From an uncultured Aquitalea sp. (lineage in GTDB: Bacteria; Pseudomonadota; Gammaproteobacteria; Burkholderiales; Chromobacteriaceae), in NCBI RefSeq assembly GCF_945957525.1, contig NZ_CAMFLA010000003.1, positions 124,001 to 188,000 of the forward strand: DNA of 64,000 nt, given 5' to 3'. The position numbers and the translations under genes are program-made. Positions 26,189-35,627 of this stretch are shown here, piece by piece; position 1 is the stretch's first letter; each line of letters begins with the position of its first letter. The notes under the pieces are model-generated. The model was not told the DNA's origin, made no database searches, and saw only the letters and a program-made list of their open reading frames with translations.

Positions 26189-27331
26189 ATGAATGACATG
26201 AAACTCTCAGAGCAACTTCGCAATGCCGGCAGTTTGCTGGACGCCAGCAACGCCATTACCAACTGGCGCGCTTTGGCGCTGCTGGGCCTGACCTTTGTCG
26301 TGGCCACGCTGTTCCTGTCCATCAGCCTGGCCGGGCACAGCGGTTTTCTCGCTTTTGTCGGCGGCCTGCTGTTTTTGCTGACGCTGTTTTATGGCGCCAA
26401 CGCCGTGGGCATCACCCTGATGGACGCCGCCGCCAATGAGGGGCGCGTGCGCCCGATGCTGGATGCCGTGCTGGCGTCGCTGTTCAGCAGCCATCGTCTC
26501 ATCGGCCTGGCCCTGCTGGCCGCGCTGGGCATGATTGCGTTGTTCATTGTCATCGCCATTGCGCTGTTTCTTTGCAAGATTCCCGTGTTGGGCACTTTGC
26601 TGACCGTGGTGGTGTTGCCCCTGGGCGCGCTGGCGGTGGGCATGAGCTTCTTTATCATCAACTTTGTGTTTTACCCGATGGCCGCCGCCGCAGTGTGGAG
26701 CGGAGCAGGCGTGCGCGAAGCGGTGAGCCATCTGATCGCCATCGCCCGTCAAAAGCTGGCTTCGGTGTTGATACAGGAAGTGTTGCTGATGGTGCTGGTC
26801 GGACTGATTTCGCTGTTTATCGGCGTGGTGGTGTTCTACGGCCTGTTTACCGTGGGCGGCATGGCTGCCGGCATCCTGTCGCCGGGCGGCATGAGCAAGC
26901 TGATGTTCTTCATGCACCCCTCCGCCATGATGGGCATGGATGGCATGGACGGAATGGATGGCGGCGGCGCCGGCCAGATGATGGCGATGGGCGTGGGCGC
27001 TGGTTTGTTGATCGCCATCGGCATGATCATTCCCGGTCTGATCACCCTGCAAGGCTACTGCCAGATTTACCTCAGCTCGCTGGAAGGGCTGGATGTGACG
27101 CAGGCGCGGAAGATGCTCGATGAAGGCGGTGCGGCCATGCGTCGCAAGCAGGAAGAAATGCGTCAGCGCATGGAAGAAATGCAACGCAAACATGCGCCGA
27201 CGGCCAGCGGCAGCGTCGAGCCGGCTGCGCCTGTTGCGCCCGCCGCAGCGCCGGCATGCCCAGCCTGCCATGCGGTGCTTGAGGAGCCGGATGGCAAGTT
27301 CTGCGGTGAATGCGGTCATCAATTGAGGTAA
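26189..27331 (+). CDS. Polytopic membrane protein with C-terminal zinc ribbon
   Basis: 380 residues. About six membrane helices span residues 30-305, for example ALALLGLTFVVATLFLSISLAG, LIGLALLAALGMIALFIVIAIALFL and GAGLLIAIGMIIPGLITLQGY, with a Met/Gly/Asp-rich loop (MMGMDGMDGMDGGGAGQMMAMG). A charged helix (MRRKQEEMRQRMEEMQRK) leads to a zinc ribbon at the C-terminus (CPACHAVLEEPDGKFCGECG). The alternative start at 26198 is better placed relative to a GGA, so the first three residues are uncertain. It belongs with the zinc-ribbon genes on both sides; function unknown. Confidence 0.8.
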   Translation: MNDMKLSEQLRNAGSLLDASNAITNWRALALLGLTFVVATLFLSISLAGHSGFLAFVGGLLFLLTLFYGANAVGITLMDAAANEGRVRPMLDAVLASLFSSHRLIGLALLAALGMIALFIVIAIALFLCKIPVLGTLLTVVVLPLGALAVGMSFFIINFVFYPMAAAAVWSGAGVREAVSHLIAIARQKLASVLIQEVLLMVLVGLISLFIGVVVFYGLFTVGGMAAGILSPGGMSKLMFFMHPSAMMGMDGMDGMDGGGAGQMMAMGVGAGLLIAIGMIIPGLITLQGYCQIYLSSLEGLDVTQARKMLDEGGAAMRRKQEEMRQRMEEMQRKHAPTASGSVEPAAPVAPAAAPACPACHAVLEEPDGKFCGECGHQLR

Positions 27332-27336
27332 GCGCC

Positions 27337-28389
27337 ATGGCCCGATTCTGCAGTGAGTGCGGTCAACCCAAAGAAGACGCGGAAGCGCTGTTTTGTACCA
27401 ATTGCGGCCATCGCTTCGGCGCTGCGGCCACCCCGCAGATCGTAGCCGCGCCTGAGCCCGCTGTGGTCCCCGCCAGCCCGGCAGCGCCGGCAAAACCCCT
27501 GCCGCGCATCAGCAAACGCGCACTGGCCCTGACGGGCGGAGCGCTGGCGCTGGTGACGGCCATTGGCAGCGGCGCTGCCTGGTATCTGCGCCCGCCGGCG
27601 GCGACGCCGGAGGCCTATACCGCCGCCATCAACAGCTATCTGGCCAGCCATCGGGAGCAAACGCAGGACAAGGTGTGCCTGGCCAATTTTCCCTATGGCA
27701 CCAATCCGGTAGTGACCAATGCCGCCGACGGTCAAACCAACCATTGGTTGGGGCTGTTGGTGAAAGCCGGTTTGTATGGTCAGCCGGAGTCGTTGCTGGA
27801 TGGTTTCTGGCCCAAGTTGCGGTATCAACAAACCGCCAAGGGCCAGGCTGCGGTGAAAAATGGCCGTCTGTGCCTGGCGCAGGGTTTGAAAGTGGCCGGC
27901 ATCGACGACATCGAGCCGCCGGAAACACGGGATGATCTGGTGGTGGGGCGCGCGGTGTTTCATACCGAGCTGGACGGCAAGGCCGACTGGGTCAGCGACG
28001 AGATTCGCCAGCAATTGCCCGGCGAGGGGCAGGCTGGCGGCCAGACGCTGTATCTGGTGGTGAAGGACCGTCAGTGGCAGGTGCTGGACGCGAGCCAGCA
28101 ACAGCAATTGGGTCGCCGGCTGCAAGACATGGCGCAGTCGCAAGGCGGGGGTGGACTGCTGGATTGGGTCAAACATCTGACCGGCTCGGCCGAGCCTGAC
28201 GAGGATGAGATCTGGGCAGCGCTGGACAAGCGCATGCCGGGGCTGAGCCGGGAGGCGCTGCACTTCGCCAAGCACAAGTGCTGGAGCAGCGGCGGCGACG
28301 ACTTTCAGTGCACCATCCAGTTGGGCCCGCGCGAGGAGCGCGTGGCCATGCTCAAGCGCGGCGAGGGTTGGCAGTTGCGGCCCGAGTAG
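27337..28389 (+). CDS. Zinc-ribbon, single-pass membrane protein, unknown
   Basis: 350 residues. An N-terminal zinc ribbon (MARFCSECGQPKEDAEALFCTNCG) is followed by a proline-rich linker, one membrane helix (ALALTGGALALVTAIGSGAAWYL, about 62-84) and a folded extracytoplasmic domain of about 260 residues. ISKRALALTGG before the helix suits an N-in orientation. The end region has cysteines in HKCWSSGGDDFQCTIQLGP that may form a disulfide. GAGG 9 nt before the ATG supports the start. It is the last gene of the run; the trio probably forms one envelope complex. Confidence 0.8.
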   Translation: MARFCSECGQPKEDAEALFCTNCGHRFGAAATPQIVAAPEPAVVPASPAAPAKPLPRISKRALALTGGALALVTAIGSGAAWYLRPPAATPEAYTAAINSYLASHREQTQDKVCLANFPYGTNPVVTNAADGQTNHWLGLLVKAGLYGQPESLLDGFWPKLRYQQTAKGQAAVKNGRLCLAQGLKVAGIDDIEPPETRDDLVVGRAVFHTELDGKADWVSDEIRQQLPGEGQAGGQTLYLVVKDRQWQVLDASQQQQLGRRLQDMAQSQGGGGLLDWVKHLTGSAEPDEDEIWAALDKRMPGLSREALHFAKHKCWSSGGDDFQCTIQLGPREERVAMLKRGEGWQLRPE

Positions 28390-28398
28390 ATGCTTCTG

Positions 28399-28424
28399 AT
28401 CCCCGGCGCGTCGGGGATTTTTGT
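28399..28424. terminator. Intrinsic terminator after the zinc-ribbon operon
   Basis: ATCCCCG pairs with CGGGGAT and is followed by TTTTTG. It lies between convergent genes. Confidence 0.9.
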
Positions 28425-28475
28425 TTCAACGCGCCAAGTGTTGTCGTTGGCGCGCATTCGGCGATGCCTTGCCGG

Positions 28476-29627
28476 TCAGCAGACGGCTGCCGCTTGCTGG
28501 CTTTCCCTTACCGCATTGCGTCCATGGCGTTTGGCGGCGTACAGCGCCTGATCGGCGGCGGCCAGCAAGTCTTGCGGTGATAGCCCGGCGCGCCAGGGCG
28601 CCAGGCCAATGCTGGTGGTGATGACGATGCTGACGGCCTCATGCTGCCAAGGAGAGTTTTCTATGGTTTGCCGAAGCCGCTCGCAACGCTGCAAAGCCTC
28701 AGACCGGCTTGCTCCGCTTAACAGCAAGGCAAACTCTTCCCCGCCCATGCGCGCCGCCGAGTCGTCCGGGCCGCAGCTTTCTTGCAGCAAGGCGGCGATA
28801 TGCCGCAGAACCGCGTCGCCCGTGTCATGACCGTGGGTGTCGTTGATGCGTTTGAAAAAATCGATGTCCAGCATGGCCAGGCAGAAGGGGCGTCCTTCCT
28901 CAGCATGGCGCGCCTGCTGTCTGGCCAGTGCTGCATAGAAGGCGCGGCGGTTGGGCAGGCCGGTGAGACTGTCGGTGCTGGCCAGTTGCTGGATGCGATG
29001 CTCCAGCAATTCGGAAAAATACTCGCCGGCCACCAGGGCAATGAACAGAATGATGGAGCCGGACAGCAGCACGCCGATGTTCAGCACATTGATCACGGCG
29101 CGCGGCAGTTCGCTGACCGCCGGAGCGGCCGGCCATTGCAAGGTGTGCAGCAAGGTGAACCAGCCAAGGCAGACCGCGCAGACAATGGCCATACCGCGTT
29201 TGTCGCTGATGGGCACTACCAGCGGCGCGGTGAGAAAAAACAGCAAAAAGTAAAAGTGCGTGCCAAACAGCGTGCCCTGTCCGGCGAAGATGCCGGTCAG
29301 CACCGTGGTTTGGCAAATGAAGCAGGCTTTCCAGTAATGGGGCGGCTGGCCGGCGCGCTGGCGCAGGTGGAACCAGATCATACCGGCCAGCGGGATCGGC
29401 ATTTCCAGCAGGCACGATCTGGCCAGCGGCCAGTTGCCCAGCCAGAGAAACAGCAGGAAATAAAAGAACACCATCAACAGCACCAGCCCCGGCACGGCGT
29501 TGGTGATGTATTGGCGGCGGCGCACTGCGCCGCTGAGTTCGGGGTTTACGCCCAGTTCCACCCACTGACGCACCACGGCGATGTGCAGCGGGGAGGAGAG
29601 ATTGGCGGTAGTCGGGGTGTGTCCCAT
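28476..29627 (-). CDS. Membrane diguanylate cyclase (GGDEF)
   Basis: 383 residues. Six or so membrane helices (about 45-205) form the sensor part, similar to a MASE-like region but not one I can name. The GGDEF domain (about 215-375) opens with LASTDSLTGLPNRRAFYAALAR and carries an intact active site RMGGEEFALLL; FFKRINDTHGHDTGDAVLRHIA is the substrate-binding part. It should make cyclic di-GMP. No RxxD inhibitory site is obvious before the active site. It stands alone on the minus strand. Confidence 0.9.
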   Translation of the reverse strand: MGHTPTTANLSSPLHIAVVRQWVELGVNPELSGAVRRRQYITNAVPGLVLLMVFFYFLLFLWLGNWPLARSCLLEMPIPLAGMIWFHLRQRAGQPPHYWKACFICQTTVLTGIFAGQGTLFGTHFYFLLFFLTAPLVVPISDKRGMAIVCAVCLGWFTLLHTLQWPAAPAVSELPRAVINVLNIGVLLSGSIILFIALVAGEYFSELLEHRIQQLASTDSLTGLPNRRAFYAALARQQARHAEEGRPFCLAMLDIDFFKRINDTHGHDTGDAVLRHIAALLQESCGPDDSAARMGGEEFALLLSGASRSEALQRCERLRQTIENSPWQHEAVSIVITTSIGLAPWRAGLSPQDLLAAADQALYAAKRHGRNAVRESQQAAAVC

Positions 29628-29779
29628 GCGGTGGCGTCGTTAACGATTGATCATGGCCTCTGTTTTCAGCATAGCGGGATGATGGAAAAACCGCAGCAAG
29701 GACACGGCTTTCCACCCTGTCGCCCAACAGTCGGCGATGCGGCGGGCGAGCGGGCGTCGCCCGCGCTGCCGCATAGCTG

Positions 29780-30574
29780 CTACTGGTTGCGGCCGGCCAT
29801 CACGCCGCCGTCCACGTCCCAGATGGCGCCGGTCACCCAGGATGCCTTGTCGGACAGCAGGAAGACCACGGCCTCGGCCACATCGTCGGGGGTGCCCACG
29901 CGGCCGATGGGGTGGAAACCGTTAAAGCCCTGCAAGGCGTCGTGTACCTCCTCCTTGGGAATGAAACCTTCGTAAATCGGCGTGGCCACCACGGCCGGCG
30001 ACACGGCATTGACGCGAATGCCCTTGCCCGCCAGTTCCATTGCCAGATGTTGCGTCAGCGAGTGCAAGCCCGCCTTGGCCATGGAGTAGGCGGAGGAGGG
30101 CGTGGCGGCGATGGCCTGACGCGCCCACATGGAGCCGATATTGACGATGGCCCCGGGTTTGCCTTGTCGCGCGAGGGCTGCGGCCACGTGCTGCGTGATG
30201 AAGAAGAAGGCGCGGTTCAGGGACATGTAGCGGTCGTAGTCGGCGTGTTCGTGTTCAAGGAAGGGTTTGGGGAAGAACACACCGGCGGCGTTCACCAGCA
30301 GATCGATGTCGCCGTGCTCGGCCTCCAGTCGGGCGATCAGTGCATCCACCGCCGCGGCGTCGCTCAAGTCGGCGTTGAGGGTGTGTATCTTGGCCTCACC
30401 GGCGATGGCGGCCAGTTCCAGTCGCGCCGCTTCGGTCTTGTCGGGGCGATGACCGACGATAACCACGGCGCCGCCTTGCCGCGCCACCAGCCTGGCGCTG
30501 GCCAGCCCCATGCCGCTGCTGCCGCCCACCACCAGAAGTTTGCGGCCGGAGAACTGCTTGAGTTGTTGCATCAT
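29780..30574 (-). CDS. Short-chain dehydrogenase/reductase
   Basis: 264 residues of the classical SDR family. The cofactor motif is [13 protein letters not shown] (TGxxxGxG-like), NAAG follows at about 93, and the active site is S of NIGSM with YSMAK (Tyr and Lys spaced YxxxK). The C-terminal [16 protein letters not shown] is typical. The substrate is unknown. AAGGAA precedes the ATG. An ACCTAC-N6-GTAGGT palindrome upstream matches one before the adjacent TetR gene, so the SDR gene is its likely target. Confidence 0.92.
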   Translation of the reverse strand: MMQQLKQFSGRKLLVVGGSSGMGLASARLVARQGGAVVIVGHRPDKTEAARLELAAIAGEAKIHTLNADLSDAAAVDALIARLEAEHGDIDLLVNAAGVFFPKPFLEHEHADYDRYMSLNRAFFFITQHVAAALARQGKPGAIVNIGSMWARQAIAATPSSAYSMAKAGLHSLTQHLAMELAGKGIRVNAVSPAVVATPIYEGFIPKEEVHDALQGFNGFHPIGRVGTPDDVAEAVVFLLSDKASWVTGAIWDVDGGVMAGRNQ

Positions 30575-30596
30575 GATGATTCCTTTTGCTAAAACT

Positions 30597-30614
30597 ACCT
30601 ACTAAATGGTAGGT
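30597..30614. promoter_or_regulatory. TetR operator upstream of the SDR gene
   Basis: ACCTAC-TAAATG-GTAGGT is a perfect 6-bp-arm inverted repeat 22 nt upstream of the SDR start codon. Confidence 0.85.
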
Positions 30615-30632
30615 GTTGTGAAGAAGATTAAG

Positions 30633-30651
30633 CCGGCAACATGGTTGCCGG
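30633..30651 (-). terminator. Hairpin after the tetR gene
   Basis: CCGGCAAC-ATG-GTTGCCGG is a perfect 8-bp stem, 14 nt past the tetR stop on the minus strand. The sequence beyond it is only moderately T-rich. Confidence 0.55.
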
Positions 30652-30664
30652 TTGGGGGGGAGTA

Positions 30665-31276
30665 TCAGTGGGCGGCTGGCGGCGTTGGCTGCGGACGGTT
30701 CAGGGTGCTGAACAGGGCGTCGGCCACGGCGGCCGGGCCTTGCGGCGATTGCCGTCCGCGTCCCAGCAGCATGCTGCCTTCCAGCGCGGACAGATACAGC
30801 GCCGCCAGCGCCGAGGCGGGGGCGGTCAATGCCAGTTCTTGCTTGGCCGCACCACTTTCCAGCACCATTTGCAGCCAGTGCAGGTTTTGTTCGAAGAAGC
30901 GCTGCACTTCCTGATTGATCTCCGCCGGCAGGCTGTCTGATTCCGCCCCCAGCATGCCGCATATGCATAGCCGTCTGTCGGTGGCGTAGGTGTCGGCAAA
31001 CAGGCCGCCGTAGGCGCGCAACCGGCTTCCCGCATCACTGAAGGTGGATTCGATATCCGTCAGTCGCGCCAAAAAGCGATGCGTGTAGCGCTGCGCCACC
31101 ATCGCGCCCAGGTCGGCCTTGCCGGGGAAGTGGTGATGGATGCTGGGCTTGCGGATGCCGACGATCTGGGCCACATCCTCGTAGGAGAATCCGTTGTATC
31201 CCACTGCCTGGATCAGGCCTTCGGCCGCGTCCACGATGCGTTCTGCCGCTGGCGTCAGTTCTGAGAAATGTTTCAT
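30665..31276 (-). CDS. TetR-family regulator
   Basis: 203 residues. The HTH (about 10-56) reads ERIVDAAEGLIQAVGYNGFSYEDVAQIVGIRKPSIHHHFPGKADL. A C-terminal TetR_C-type ligand domain follows with two cysteines in RRLCICGMLGAE. It is upstream of and codirectional with the SDR gene, and both have the same operator palindrome upstream, so it probably controls itself and the SDR gene. Confidence 0.9.
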   Translation of the reverse strand: MKHFSELTPAAERIVDAAEGLIQAVGYNGFSYEDVAQIVGIRKPSIHHHFPGKADLGAMVAQRYTHRFLARLTDIESTFSDAGSRLRAYGGLFADTYATDRRLCICGMLGAESDSLPAEINQEVQRFFEQNLHWLQMVLESGAAKQELALTAPASALAALYLSALEGSMLLGRGRQSPQGPAAVADALFSTLNRPQPTPPAAH

Positions 31277-31287
31277 GATGTCATATT

Positions 31288-31305
31288 ACCTACTAGTTGG
31301 TAGGC
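31288..31305. promoter_or_regulatory. TetR operator upstream of the tetR gene
   Basis: ACCTAC-TAGTTG-GTAGGC shares the ACCTAC-N6-GTAGG arms of the site at 30597-30614 and lies about 12 nt upstream of the tetR start codon. Confidence 0.85.
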
Positions 31306-31308
31306 ATT

Positions 31309-31505
31309 TTGCCCGCGGCCTTGCTCAGGGTCAAGCGCGGCGCGTTCTTGTTCGTCTCTCTTGTACGCAGAGGGCCGCCGGGGTGTTGACGGAGCGGGTT
31401 GGCCGAAGGGCGCATGGCTGGTCCGGCAAGGCTTTGCCGCTGGCGCGGAGGTGTTGCGTCCGCGTCAGCTGACGCTGTCGCAGAAGGGGGCAGCGCGCTT
31501 AAAGC
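31309..31505. other. Intergenic space, no gene supported
   Basis: Several short overlapping open frames exist but none has a ribosome site or protein-like character. One GTTGGCCGAAG lies at 31398-31408. Confidence 0.5.
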
Positions 31506-31608
31506 GGCTAACAAAAATCCGTATCGAGGCAGAGGCAAGGCGCGCCGACGCAGGCTCTACTTGAGTACGGCAAGGAGGCGCAACGCAGCCTCAGGAATTT
31601 TGTCAGCC
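31506..31608. repeat. Imperfect palindromic intergenic repeat
   Basis: The ends GGCTAACAAAAATCC (31506-31520) and GGAATTTTGTCAGCC (31594-31608) are inverted copies with two mismatches; inside them GAGGC and GCCTC continue the pairing. The interior is G/C rich. It begins 5 nt past the macB stop codon, so it may act as the macB terminator; its build is that of a dispersed extragenic palindromic repeat. Confidence 0.65.
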
Positions 31609-31612
31609 ACGC

Positions 31613-33550
31613 TTATTCACGCGACAGCGCGGCCACCGGGTCCAGCCGGGCGGCATTGCGGGCCGGCAGGTAGCCGAACAGAACGCCGATGAGCGTCGCG
31701 CAGCCGAAGGCCGCGGCGATGGACCACCAGGAAAACACCATGCTGAAGCTGCCTGCTTGCACCGCCAGGAGGCCGAACAGCAGGGACAGGCCCACGCCCA
31801 TTACGCCGCCGATCAGGCACACCATCACCGCTTCGATCAGAAACTGCTGCAGGATGTCGCGCTGGCGCGCGCCCACGGCCATGCACACGCCGATTTCCCG
31901 TGTGCGCTCGCTCACCGACACCAGCATGATGTTCATCACGCCGATGCCGCCCACCACCAGCGAGATCACCGCAATCATCGACACCAGCAGCGTCATGGTG
32001 GCGGTGGCGCTCTGGATGGTCTGGCGGATGCTGTCGGTGTTCATCACAAAGAAATCCTGCGTACCGTGGCGGCGCGTCATCAGCGCCACCAGACTGGCCT
32101 CCGCCGCGTCGGTGGCCGTATTGTCGGCAATGCGCACGGTGACTGCTTTCAGGTAGTCCTGGCCCAGCAGGCGGTACATCACCGTGGTATAGGGCAGCCA
32201 CAAATTGAGGTTTTCGTCGTTGCCGAAAGCGGTTTTCTGCGTTTGCGCCACGCCGATAACGCGGCAGGGCAGGCGGCCCAGCAGGATGATCTTGCCGATG
32301 GGGTCCTGATCGGGAAACAGCGACTTGCGCGTGTTCTCGTCTATCACCACCCGTTGCGCCTGCCGGCTCACCGCGTCGGCGTCGAACGCCGCGCCGCTGG
32401 CCATGGACACGCCGCGCACGCGGAAGTACTGCTCGCCCACGCCTTTTACCTGCGCTGTTACCGCCGTGCTGTGGTAACGCAGCGTCACGCTGTCGCTCAC
32501 CTCCGGCGTCACGCTGTCTACAAAGCCTTGCTCCGCCAGCACCGCGGCGTCGCGCGGGGTGAGCGTGTGGATGGCGTCCGCCTTGCGGTCGCCGAAATGC
32601 TTGCCGGGATAGATGTTGATGGTGTTGGTGCCCAGCGCGCTGATGTCTTGCAGGATGCGCTGGCTGGAGCCGTTGCCCAGTGCCACCACCGACACCACCG
32701 AAGCGATGCCGATGATGATGCCCAGCATGGTCAGCGCCGAACGCAGGCGGTGCGCCATCAGCGCTTGCCAGGCCATGCGGAAGGCTTCGACACAGCCTTC
32801 GCGCCAGGAGCGGCTCTCGGCGCGGGCAAGGTTGGCCGAAGGCGCGGCGGCGGCCAGGGCTGTCTCGCGACGACGGTCGGCAATGATCTTGCCGTCGCCA
32901 ATTTCGATGATGCGCTCGGCGTGCTCGGCCACTTTGCTGTCGTGCGTCACCAGAATGATGGTGTGGCCTTCGGCGTGCAGCTCGCGCAGGATGGCCATCA
33001 CTTGCTGGCCGCTGACGCTGTCCAGCGCGCCGGTAGGCTCGTCGGCCAGGATCACCTTGCCGCCGTTCATCAGCGCCCGGGCGATGCTGACCCGCTGCTG
33101 CTGGCCGCCGGACAGTTGCGAGGGCTTGTGCTCTGCCTTGCCGGCCAGGCCCAGCCGTGCCAGCAGGCGCAGGGCACGCTCCCTTCGTTGAGGCGAGGCT
33201 ACGCCGGCGTATACGGCCGGCAGCTCTGCGTTTTCGCGTGCGCTCAGTTCGCCCAGCAGGTGGTAGCGCTGAAAGATGAAGCCGAAGTGTTCGCGGCGCA
33301 GCCGGGCCAACTGGTCCGGCGTCATGGCCGATACATCGGCCCCGGCCACGCGGTAGCTGCCCCGGCTGGCGGTGTCTAGACAACCCAGCAGGTTCATCAG
33401 CGTGGATTTGCCCGAACCGGACGCGCCCATGATGGCCACCATCTCGCCGGCCATGATGTCCAGCCGGATGTCGCTCAATACGGCGACAGTCTCTTCGCCC
33501 GCAGCGAAGTCACGCCCCACCCCGTTCAGGGACAGCAAAGGTTCGGCCAT
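31613..33550 (-). CDS. macB: Macrolide/peptide export ABC protein MacB
   Basis: 645 residues: an N-terminal ABC ATPase (1-225) with Walker [10 protein letters not shown], signature LSGGQQQR and Walker [13 protein letters not shown], then a first membrane helix near [26 protein letters not shown], a large periplasmic MacB domain, and three C-terminal helices ([43 protein letters not shown]). With MacA and an outer-membrane TolC-like channel it exports macrolides, siderophores or peptides. It follows macA by 2 nt. Confidence 0.95.
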   Translation of the reverse strand: MAEPLLSLNGVGRDFAAGEETVAVLSDIRLDIMAGEMVAIMGASGSGKSTLMNLLGCLDTASRGSYRVAGADVSAMTPDQLARLRREHFGFIFQRYHLLGELSARENAELPAVYAGVASPQRRERALRLLARLGLAGKAEHKPSQLSGGQQQRVSIARALMNGGKVILADEPTGALDSVSGQQVMAILRELHAEGHTIILVTHDSKVAEHAERIIEIGDGKIIADRRRETALAAAAPSANLARAESRSWREGCVEAFRMAWQALMAHRLRSALTMLGIIIGIASVVSVVALGNGSSQRILQDISALGTNTINIYPGKHFGDRKADAIHTLTPRDAAVLAEQGFVDSVTPEVSDSVTLRYHSTAVTAQVKGVGEQYFRVRGVSMASGAAFDADAVSRQAQRVVIDENTRKSLFPDQDPIGKIILLGRLPCRVIGVAQTQKTAFGNDENLNLWLPYTTVMYRLLGQDYLKAVTVRIADNTATDAAEASLVALMTRRHGTQDFFVMNTDSIRQTIQSATATMTLLVSMIAVISLVVGGIGVMNIMLVSVSERTREIGVCMAVGARQRDILQQFLIEAVMVCLIGGVMGVGLSLLFGLLAVQAGSFSMVFSWWSIAAAFGCATLIGVLFGYLPARNAARLDPVAALSRE

Positions 33551-33552
33551 GC

Positions 33553-34779
33553 TTACATCCCTATCGGCGGTGGGCCGTTGTGACCGCTGTCGCTGCTGGT
33601 TTTGGCGGCGCTGGCCTGGCCGATCACCACCGTCTCGCCGGCGCTAAGCCCGGAGAGGATTTGCGCACTGACGCCGTTGTTGAGGCCCACGCGCACTTCG
33701 CGCGGCAGCGCGCGGCCGTTCTTGTCCAGCACTTGTACGCTGTAGCGGCCTTCGGCCAACTTGCGTCCCAGCGCGCTGGCGGGCACCGTCAGCGCCTGCC
33801 GCACCCGTTGCAGGGCGATGCTGACTTGCGCCGTCATGTTGATGCGCAACTTGTGCGCGGGGTTGGGTACGTCAAACAGCCCGTAGTAATAGATGGCGGT
33901 GCTGGTGGAAGAAGAGCTGCTGCCGGTACTGGTGCTGGAGGTGCTGTCATCCGCATCGCTATAGGATTGCGGGCCGGGGTCCACGGCCCGCAATACCGCG
34001 TCGTAGCGCTTGTCCGGTTCGCCCAGAATGGTGAAGGACACCGGCAAGCCCGGTTTCACGCGCACCACATCGCCTTCTGAGATTTCCGCTTTGATCGTCA
34101 TGGTGTCCAGCTGCGCCAGTTTGACGATGGTGGGCGCGGATTGGGTTGCGTTGACGGTCTGGCCTTCCTCCACTGGCAGCGCCACCACCACGCCGTCAAT
34201 TGGCGCTTCGATGCGGGTGTAGCCCAGGTTGAGGCTGGCGGTTTGCAGGCTGACGCGGGCCTGCCGCAATTGAGCCTGCAATTGCCGCACTTCGGCCACG
34301 GCTTGATCCTGCGCCGCACGTGCGCTGTCGAAGCTTTCTTTCGAGGTGGCCTGAATGCCAAGCAAGGCGTGCTGGCGGACTAAGTCCTGCCGCGCTTTGG
34401 TCAGCGCGGCGTTTTTCGCATCCAGTTGGGCCTGATAGCTGTTGACCGAGGCTTGCGCGTCTTCCAGCGTATTTTGCTGGGTACGCGGGTCGATCTCGGC
34501 CAGCACGTCGCCCTTGCGCACGCTTTGGCCCAAGCTCACTTTCAACGACTTGATCTGGCCGGACACCTGCGCGCCCACGCTCACCTGGCGGAAGGCTTTC
34601 ACCGTGCCGGTAGCCAGCACGCTGTCTTCCAGATCCCCCAGCCCGGCAGTGGCTGCCAGGTAGTGGTTCTCCTGACGGGTGGGCATGAAGTGGTAAACCG
34701 AGGCCGCGCCCAGCAGCAAAATGGTGAGGAGGACGGCCCGGACGCGCAGGGATGCGAGGAATAAACGAAGATTAAGCAT
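33553..34779 (-). CDS. macA: Membrane-fusion protein MacA
   Basis: 408 residues of the HlyD/MacA group. An N-terminal helix ([19 protein letters not shown]) anchors it; [50 protein letters not shown] is the lipoyl half, with a long coiled hairpin (about 100-190) and [23 protein letters not shown] Ser/Thr-rich stretch (about 274-293) interrupts the beta-barrel domain before [11 protein letters not shown]; similar Ser-rich inserts occur in other MacA proteins. It is first in macA-macB; no outer-membrane partner is adjacent. Confidence 0.95.
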   Translation of the reverse strand: MLNLRLFLASLRVRAVLLTILLLGAASVYHFMPTRQENHYLAATAGLGDLEDSVLATGTVKAFRQVSVGAQVSGQIKSLKVSLGQSVRKGDVLAEIDPRTQQNTLEDAQASVNSYQAQLDAKNAALTKARQDLVRQHALLGIQATSKESFDSARAAQDQAVAEVRQLQAQLRQARVSLQTASLNLGYTRIEAPIDGVVVALPVEEGQTVNATQSAPTIVKLAQLDTMTIKAEISEGDVVRVKPGLPVSFTILGEPDKRYDAVLRAVDPGPQSYSDADDSTSSTSTGSSSSSTSTAIYYYGLFDVPNPAHKLRINMTAQVSIALQRVRQALTVPASALGRKLAEGRYSVQVLDKNGRALPREVRVGLNNGVSAQILSGLSAGETVVIGQASAAKTSSDSGHNGPPPIGM

Positions 34780-34856
34780 CTGCTGAATATGCGGCCGTCG
34801 CGTGTTAACTCCTGTCGGCGGCAGGCAAATATTTGTAAATGCCGACTCTATGCCTT

Positions 34857-35477
34857 CTACACCGGCGCCAGGGTCGCGGCCAGCAAGCCCGCGCCCAGCA
34901 GGCCAAGGATGGTGCCGATCAGCCGGTTCAGCGCGCGCTGGCTATTGAGCAAGCGCTGGCGCAACGAGGGGCTGGACAGTAGCAACGCTACCAGCGAAAA
35001 CCACAGCCAGTGAGAGCCGGACATGAACAAGCCGTAGCCGATGCGCGCCGCTGGCGACGTCTTTGCGCTGACCACCTGCGTGTAAGTGCTGAGCACGAAC
35101 AGCGTGGTTTTGGGATTGAGCAGATTGGTAAACAGGCCGGCCTTCAGCGCCGACAGCGGCGGCAGGCTCGCCGTCCCGCCGATGGTCTGCCCGGTTACCG
35201 GTTTGGCGGTGAAAGTCTGAAAACCCACCCATACCAGATAGGCTGCGCCCAGCAAGCGGATGGCGGAGAACAACCAGGGCGTATGGGCAATCAGCAGGCC
35301 CACGCCTAGCATCACATAGAGCACGTGAACCTGAACGCCCAGCGCAATGCCGGTAGCGCCAAGCAGGCCGGCTCCACGCCCATGCAACAGACTGTTGCGC
35401 GTCACCATGGCGAAATCAGCGCCGGGGCTGATGACGGCCAGCCAGGTAATGGCGGCCACGGCCAGTAATTCATTCAT
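34857..35477 (-). CDS. LysE/RhtB-family amino acid exporter
   Basis: 206 residues with six membrane helices. The family signature VISPGADFAMVTRNSLLHGRGAGLLGATGIALGV is near residues 14-47 and GLFTNLLNPKTTLFVLSTYTQ at about 115. Members export amino acids, homoserine lactones or related compounds. The ATG at 35475-35477 is chosen; 33 further residues upstream are not protein-like. It is divergent from a LysR regulator, which probably controls it. Confidence 0.9.
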   Translation of the reverse strand: MNELLAVAAITWLAVISPGADFAMVTRNSLLHGRGAGLLGATGIALGVQVHVLYVMLGVGLLIAHTPWLFSAIRLLGAAYLVWVGFQTFTAKPVTGQTIGGTASLPPLSALKAGLFTNLLNPKTTLFVLSTYTQVVSAKTSPAARIGYGLFMSGSHWLWFSLVALLLSSPSLRQRLLNSQRALNRLIGTILGLLGAGLLAATLAPV

Positions 35478-35627
35478 GTCAGATTTCCTCTCTGTGGTTA
35501 AATGACGGCAAGCGCGATGAATGACGGCATCGTTTTGCTTTTTGCCGGTATTACAGTCATTTTCGACGCCAATCACCGAGAGGAAAAACGATATGTTTTG
35601 GCTTGGATATGTGAGAGAAAGTCACTG

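Noticed and set aside
31293-31538. Possible small exported protein on the minus strand
   Set aside because: It overlaps the TetR operator, lacks a ribosome site and has low-complexity composition.
31506-31608. Integron attC site
   Set aside because: The inverted ends TAACAAA and TTTGTCA lack the attC core GTTRRRY and no integrase or cassette array is near.
31617-33383. A 588-codon minus-strand open frame
   Set aside because: It is another frame of macB and its translation is rich in Arg, Pro, Gly and His with no domain.
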